64,000 bases of DNA from Croceibacterium selenioxidans (GTDB lineage Bacteria > Pseudomonadota > Alphaproteobacteria > Sphingomonadales > Sphingomonadaceae), in the NCBI RefSeq assembly GCF_018599195.1, contig NZ_JAHFVK010000001.1, positions 1,786,428 through 1,850,427 of the forward strand, in the 5' to 3' direction. Position numbers and translations under genes: made by a program. A model generated the notes under the pieces. The model had not been told where the DNA came from and made no database searches. It saw nothing but the letters and a program-made list of their open reading frames with translations. Positions 61,068 through 64,000 of the stretch are shown one piece after another; within the stretch, counting starts at the first letter, position 1; the number at the start of each line of letters is the position of its first letter.

Positions 61068-62683
61068 GCGCGGGATGGACTGACCATCTGATCGTCGCAC
61101 CCATTGTGCTGCCCCTTGCGGCTGCCGCGCTTACGCTCTTTCTTGACGAGCGGCAGCGGCGCTTGAAGGCGAGCGTGGCGCTGCTCACCGTTCTTGCACT
61201 GCTGTTCGTGTCCACGCTGCTTCTTCAGGGTGCGGCTTCGTCAGGCTTCGCGGGAGAGCCGGCCACTACCGCCTATCACCTGGGCAATTGGCCCGCGCCA
61301 TTCGGCATCGTCCTCGTAATCGACTGGCTGTCGGCGCTGATGCTTGTTCTTACGAGCGGTCTCGGCCTGACGACGCTCGTGTATTCGCTCGCGTATTGGG
61401 ACCGGGCGGGACCGCGCTTCCACACACTGTTCCTCCTGCAGTTGATGGGCTTGAACGGCGCCTTTCTGACGGGCGATCTGTTCAATCTTTTTGTGTTTTT
61501 CGAAGTCCTGCTAGCGGCGTCGTACGGTTTGCTTCTCCATGGATCCGGAGTGCAACGTGTTCAGGCTGGTCTGCACTACGTGTCGATCAATGTTGCCACT
61601 TCCCTGCTTTTCCTGATCGGCGTGGCCTTGATTTACGGCGTGACGGGTACGCTCAACATGGCTGACCTTGCCATCCGCATCCCGGCGGTTGCCGGGTCCG
61701 ACCTGCCGCTGCTGCAGAGCGGAATGGCCATACTCGGCACGGCGTTCCTGTTGAAGGCCGGCATGTGGCCACTCGGTCTCTGGCTCCCCCGAAGTTACGC
61801 CGCGGCTGCCCCGCCGGTTGCGGCTCTGTTCGCTATCCTGAGTAAAGTGGGCGTCTACGCGGTGCTGCGAGTCTACCTTCTGTTGGGGGGCGAAGGCGGT
61901 TGGGCAGCCAACTTCGGGGACGAATGGCTCCTCTACGGCGGGATGGCAACGATCGCGTTTGGAACCGTGGGCATCCTTGCCTCGCGAACCCTTATGCGCG
62001 TCGCAGGCTACTCGGTGATAATCTCGTCGGGCACTCTACTTGCCGCCATAGGCGCCGGTCAGGGAGCGGTGTTGGGAGGCGTGCTCTTCTACCTCGTCAG
62101 TTCGACCGTGGGGATATGCGCCTTCTACCTCCTGATCGAGTTGATCGAGCGTAACGAAGCCGATGCTGCCCTCAAAGTGGAGCCTGTTTTCGAAGACGAA
62201 TACACCGGCTCGCTTGAGACCGGGGAGGAAGACGAAACCGGGGTCGTCATTCCGGCAACCCTTGCGATCCTGGGGGGCGGTTTCGTTTTTTGCGTTCTGG
62301 TGATTTCCGGTCTGCCGCCGCTGTCGGGTTTCGTTGCGAAGTTTGCCATCATTCACGGGTTGCTCGGGCTTCGGAGCGAGATCGACTGGCCAGTCTGGGC
62401 TCTCATCTCGCTAATCATCCTCTCAGGGCTCGCGACGATCATCGCCACCACGCGAGCCGGAATAGACTTGATTTGGACTCCATCGGAACAGCCGCAGCCT
62501 CTTCACCTCGCAGAAGCGGTACCGGTGGGCGTTCTTCTGGCCGCCTGCCTCGGCCTTGCGATCTTTGCCGGACCAACCATGCGCTACATGGAACGCACCG
62601 GCCAATCCCTCGGCGACCGCCAGGGCTATGTCCAAAAGGTACTGATTGAAGGACCGGCCGATAAGCATGCGAGATCGAGATGA
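61064..62683 (+). CDS. mrpD: Mrp antiporter subunit D
   Basis: A 539-residue NuoN/NuoM-like subunit with about 14 TM helices, including LFNLFVFFEVLLAASYGLLLHG and KAGMWPLGLWLPRSYAAAAPPVAALF, whose Glu and Lys residues form the proton path. Overlaps C and E by 4 bp each. Confidence 0.93.
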   Translation: MSAGWTDHLIVAPIVLPLAAAALTLFLDERQRRLKASVALLTVLALLFVSTLLLQGAASSGFAGEPATTAYHLGNWPAPFGIVLVIDWLSALMLVLTSGLGLTTLVYSLAYWDRAGPRFHTLFLLQLMGLNGAFLTGDLFNLFVFFEVLLAASYGLLLHGSGVQRVQAGLHYVSINVATSLLFLIGVALIYGVTGTLNMADLAIRIPAVAGSDLPLLQSGMAILGTAFLLKAGMWPLGLWLPRSYAAAAPPVAALFAILSKVGVYAVLRVYLLLGGEGGWAANFGDEWLLYGGMATIAFGTVGILASRTLMRVAGYSVIISSGTLLAAIGAGQGAVLGGVLFYLVSSTVGICAFYLLIELIERNEADAALKVEPVFEDEYTGSLETGEEDETGVVIPATLAILGGGFVFCVLVISGLPPLSGFVAKFAIIHGLLGLRSEIDWPVWALISLIILSGLATIIATTRAGIDLIWTPSEQPQPLHLAEAVPVGVLLAACLGLAIFAGPTMRYMERTGQSLGDRQGYVQKVLIEGPADKHARSR

Positions 62684-63168
62684 AGCGCTGGCTGCACTTT
62701 CCATTTCTCGCGCTCGCCATGCTCGCGATGTGGCTGCTTCTCGCCCAATCGTTATCTCCAGGCCAGATCCTGCTTGGAACCGTGGCGGCCCTTCTCGCCA
62801 CCCATGCCCTGAAGGCCCTGCGACCTGAGAAGGTTCGTCTCGGATCGCCAAAGGCAATCCTCAAGCTGCTTTCGATAGTGCTCGCCGATATTGTGCGGTC
62901 CAATTTCGCAGTGGCGGCGATCGTGGCGTTCCCGCGTCAAAAGCGGGTAACAGGCTTTGTCAGTCTCCCGCTCGAGCTCCAAAGCCGGGCGGGTCTTGCG
63001 GTTCTGGCGCTGATAATCACGGCGACGCCTGGGACCGTATGGGTCGATCTTGACCGGAGGCGCAATCGTCTCCTGGTCCACGTTCTGGATCTCGTGGACG
63101 AGCAGCAATGGGTTTCACTGATCAAGGAGCGCTATGAGGCGCTTCTCGTGGAGATTTTCGACCGATGA
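62680..63168 (+). CDS. mrpE: Mrp antiporter subunit E
   Basis: A 162-residue subunit with two or three N-terminal TM helices and a cytoplasmic C-terminal domain with ITATPGTVWVDLDRRRNRLLVHVLD, the conserved MrpE block. Needed for complex assembly in characterised systems. Overlaps D and F by 4 bp. Confidence 0.92.
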   Translation: MKRWLHFPFLALAMLAMWLLLAQSLSPGQILLGTVAALLATHALKALRPEKVRLGSPKAILKLLSIVLADIVRSNFAVAAIVAFPRQKRVTGFVSLPLELQSRAGLAVLALIITATPGTVWVDLDRRRNRLLVHVLDLVDEQQWVSLIKERYEALLVEIFDR

Positions 63169-63446
63169 CGGCGACTTTTCTCGCATGGTCAATCACGGCG
63201 TCGCAGATCCTGCTTGGGGTCGCCATGCTTTGCGCGACCTGGCGCATGGTGATCGGTCCCCGCGCGCAAGACCGGGTTGTCGGGCTCGACACTCTATACA
63301 TCAACGCAATGCTGATGCTGCTGATGTTTGGTATCCAAACCGGCCGCACGCTCTATTTCGAAGCGGCGCTCGTCATCGCTCTGCTCGGATTTGGTGGAAC
63401 CCTGGCCCTCGCCAAGTTTCTTATGCGGGGCGAGGTGATAGAATGA
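63165..63446 (+). CDS. mrpF: Mrp antiporter subunit F
   Basis: A 93-residue subunit with three TM helices; RMVIGPRAQDRVVGLDTLYINAM is the MrpF signature. Overlaps E and G by 4 bp. Confidence 0.92.
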   Translation: MTATFLAWSITASQILLGVAMLCATWRMVIGPRAQDRVVGLDTLYINAMLMLLMFGIQTGRTLYFEAALVIALLGFGGTLALAKFLMRGEVIE

Positions 63447-63808
63447 GCGGCGCACCAGATCTCCCCGGATGGGCCGCACTGCTCGTTGGAATCCTTGTGA
63501 TCGCTGGCGCGGTCATGACTCTTCTGGGTTCGATTGGGCTGGTGCGCCTTGGGACCTTTTTCGAACGCATCCACCCGCCGACGGTAGGTAGCAGCTCCGG
63601 CATGGCGCTGATCGTGCTGGCCTCCATGATATGCTTCTCGGTCCTACGCTCACGGCCGGCGGTTCACGAGATTCTGATCGCGATTTCCGTCACCATGACC
63701 ACCCCGGTTACATTCATGCTCCTGGCGCGTGCGGCGCTCTATCGCGAACGCCTCGAGGGGCAATCGACCGGAGACCCGGGCGATGAGGACCCCGTTCATT
63801 CGGATTGA
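63443..63808 (+). CDS. mrpG: Mrp antiporter subunit G
   Basis: A 121-residue subunit with three TM helices and the family block GSIGLVRLGTFFERIHPPTVGSS. ATG 63443 overlaps subunit F; a longer frame to 63134 is a shadow of E and F. It ends the operon. Confidence 0.92.
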   Translation: MSGAPDLPGWAALLVGILVIAGAVMTLLGSIGLVRLGTFFERIHPPTVGSSSGMALIVLASMICFSVLRSRPAVHEILIAISVTMTTPVTFMLLARAALYRERLEGQSTGDPGDEDPVHSD

Positions 63809-63956
63809 ACGCAGGCAAAGCGCCAGAAAGTCTTTGAGATCGAGCAATATCCGCTCCGATTGGAAGATCGGCCGCTTGGCAAGTCGTGCGATCCGTTGCA
63901 GAAACTCAAGCCAATAAGAACGGGACACGCAGTTCCGATTGAGGGGGATGACCGTC

Positions 63957-64000
63957 ATGCGCATGCCATCGCGCCTGCTTCGTATTGCTTTGCTTTTGCC
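63957..64000 (+). CDS. Start of an exported protein, cut by the window edge
   Basis: An ATG at 63957 (MRMPSRLLRIALLL) opens a frame that runs off the end, with basic residues followed by a hydrophobic stretch, as in a signal peptide. GAGGGGG lies about 9 nt upstream; an in-frame ATG at 63948 overlaps it. Too short to identify. Confidence 0.5.
   Translation, partial: MRMPSRLLRIALLL

Overview
The window is a high-GC stretch of an alphaproteobacterial chromosome, most likely from a sphingomonad (Sphingomonadaceae/Erythrobacteraceae). The best markers are a two-piece (permuted) alphaproteobacterial tmRNA whose proteolysis tag reads ANDNEALALAA, a LigE-like glutathione S-transferase, a large TonB-dependent receptor followed by SapC, JmjC-like and tryptophan-halogenase-like genes, and many secreted PQQ dehydrogenases.

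Layout. 0-10.4 kb is mostly housekeeping: the 3' part of astB, an L,D-transpeptidase-like protein, tmRNA, mscL, a LemA/TPM/TPM trio, a Nudix hydrolase, a ketopantoate reductase-like protein, and a translationally coupled LigE-like GST / 2-hydroxyacid dehydrogenase / D-glycerate 3-kinase operon. 10.4-32.4 kb is an accessory oxidative island. It holds five PQQ beta-propeller dehydrogenases (one lipoprotein with a C-terminal haem c domain, one with an N-terminal haem c domain, three of the glucose-dehydrogenase-like branch without haem), two small c-type cytochromes, a VOC protein, a type B carboxylesterase, three members of an uncharacterised secreted 'PDLxGxW' family, a DUF6152 protein, two DUF6644-like membrane proteins and a HupE/anchor pair. 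I infer a periplasmic pathway that oxidises and cleaves an unidentified alcohol- or ester-containing compound and passes electrons to cytochrome c.

32.5-46.4 kb is a glycan or glycoside uptake and breakdown region: a response regulator, a TonB receptor flanked by two TAGCGCTA palindromes, SapC / JmjC-like / halogenase, a membrane alpha/beta-hydrolase, a GH3 glycosidase, a LacI regulator with its own GACAACGTTGTC-type palindromes, a second carboxylesterase, and an orphan GH3-type Fn3 fragment.

46.7-52.3 kb is the most unusual region. It is a minus-strand cluster whose order and domain types match the Pseudomonas Fap functional-amyloid operon: two secreted subunits sharing a C-terminal motif (one built of six N/S/G-rich repeats and lacking Lys, Arg and Cys), a C39 peptidase lipoprotein, a small secreted protein with an RMRGG motif, and an outer-membrane barrel with an N-terminal coiled coil. 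A PAS/LuxR regulator lies just upstream. A strong hairpin with a T-tract lies directly after the repeat subunit and could set subunit ratios.

52.8-57.6 kb carries PobA, an aldehyde dehydrogenase, a YgiD-type extradiol dioxygenase and a double universal stress protein. 57.8-63.8 kb is a complete, overlapping Mrp-type cation/proton antiporter operon (A/B fusion, C, D, E, F, G). The window ends in the first codons of another exported protein. No CRISPR array, insertion sequence, rRNA or tRNA was recognised.
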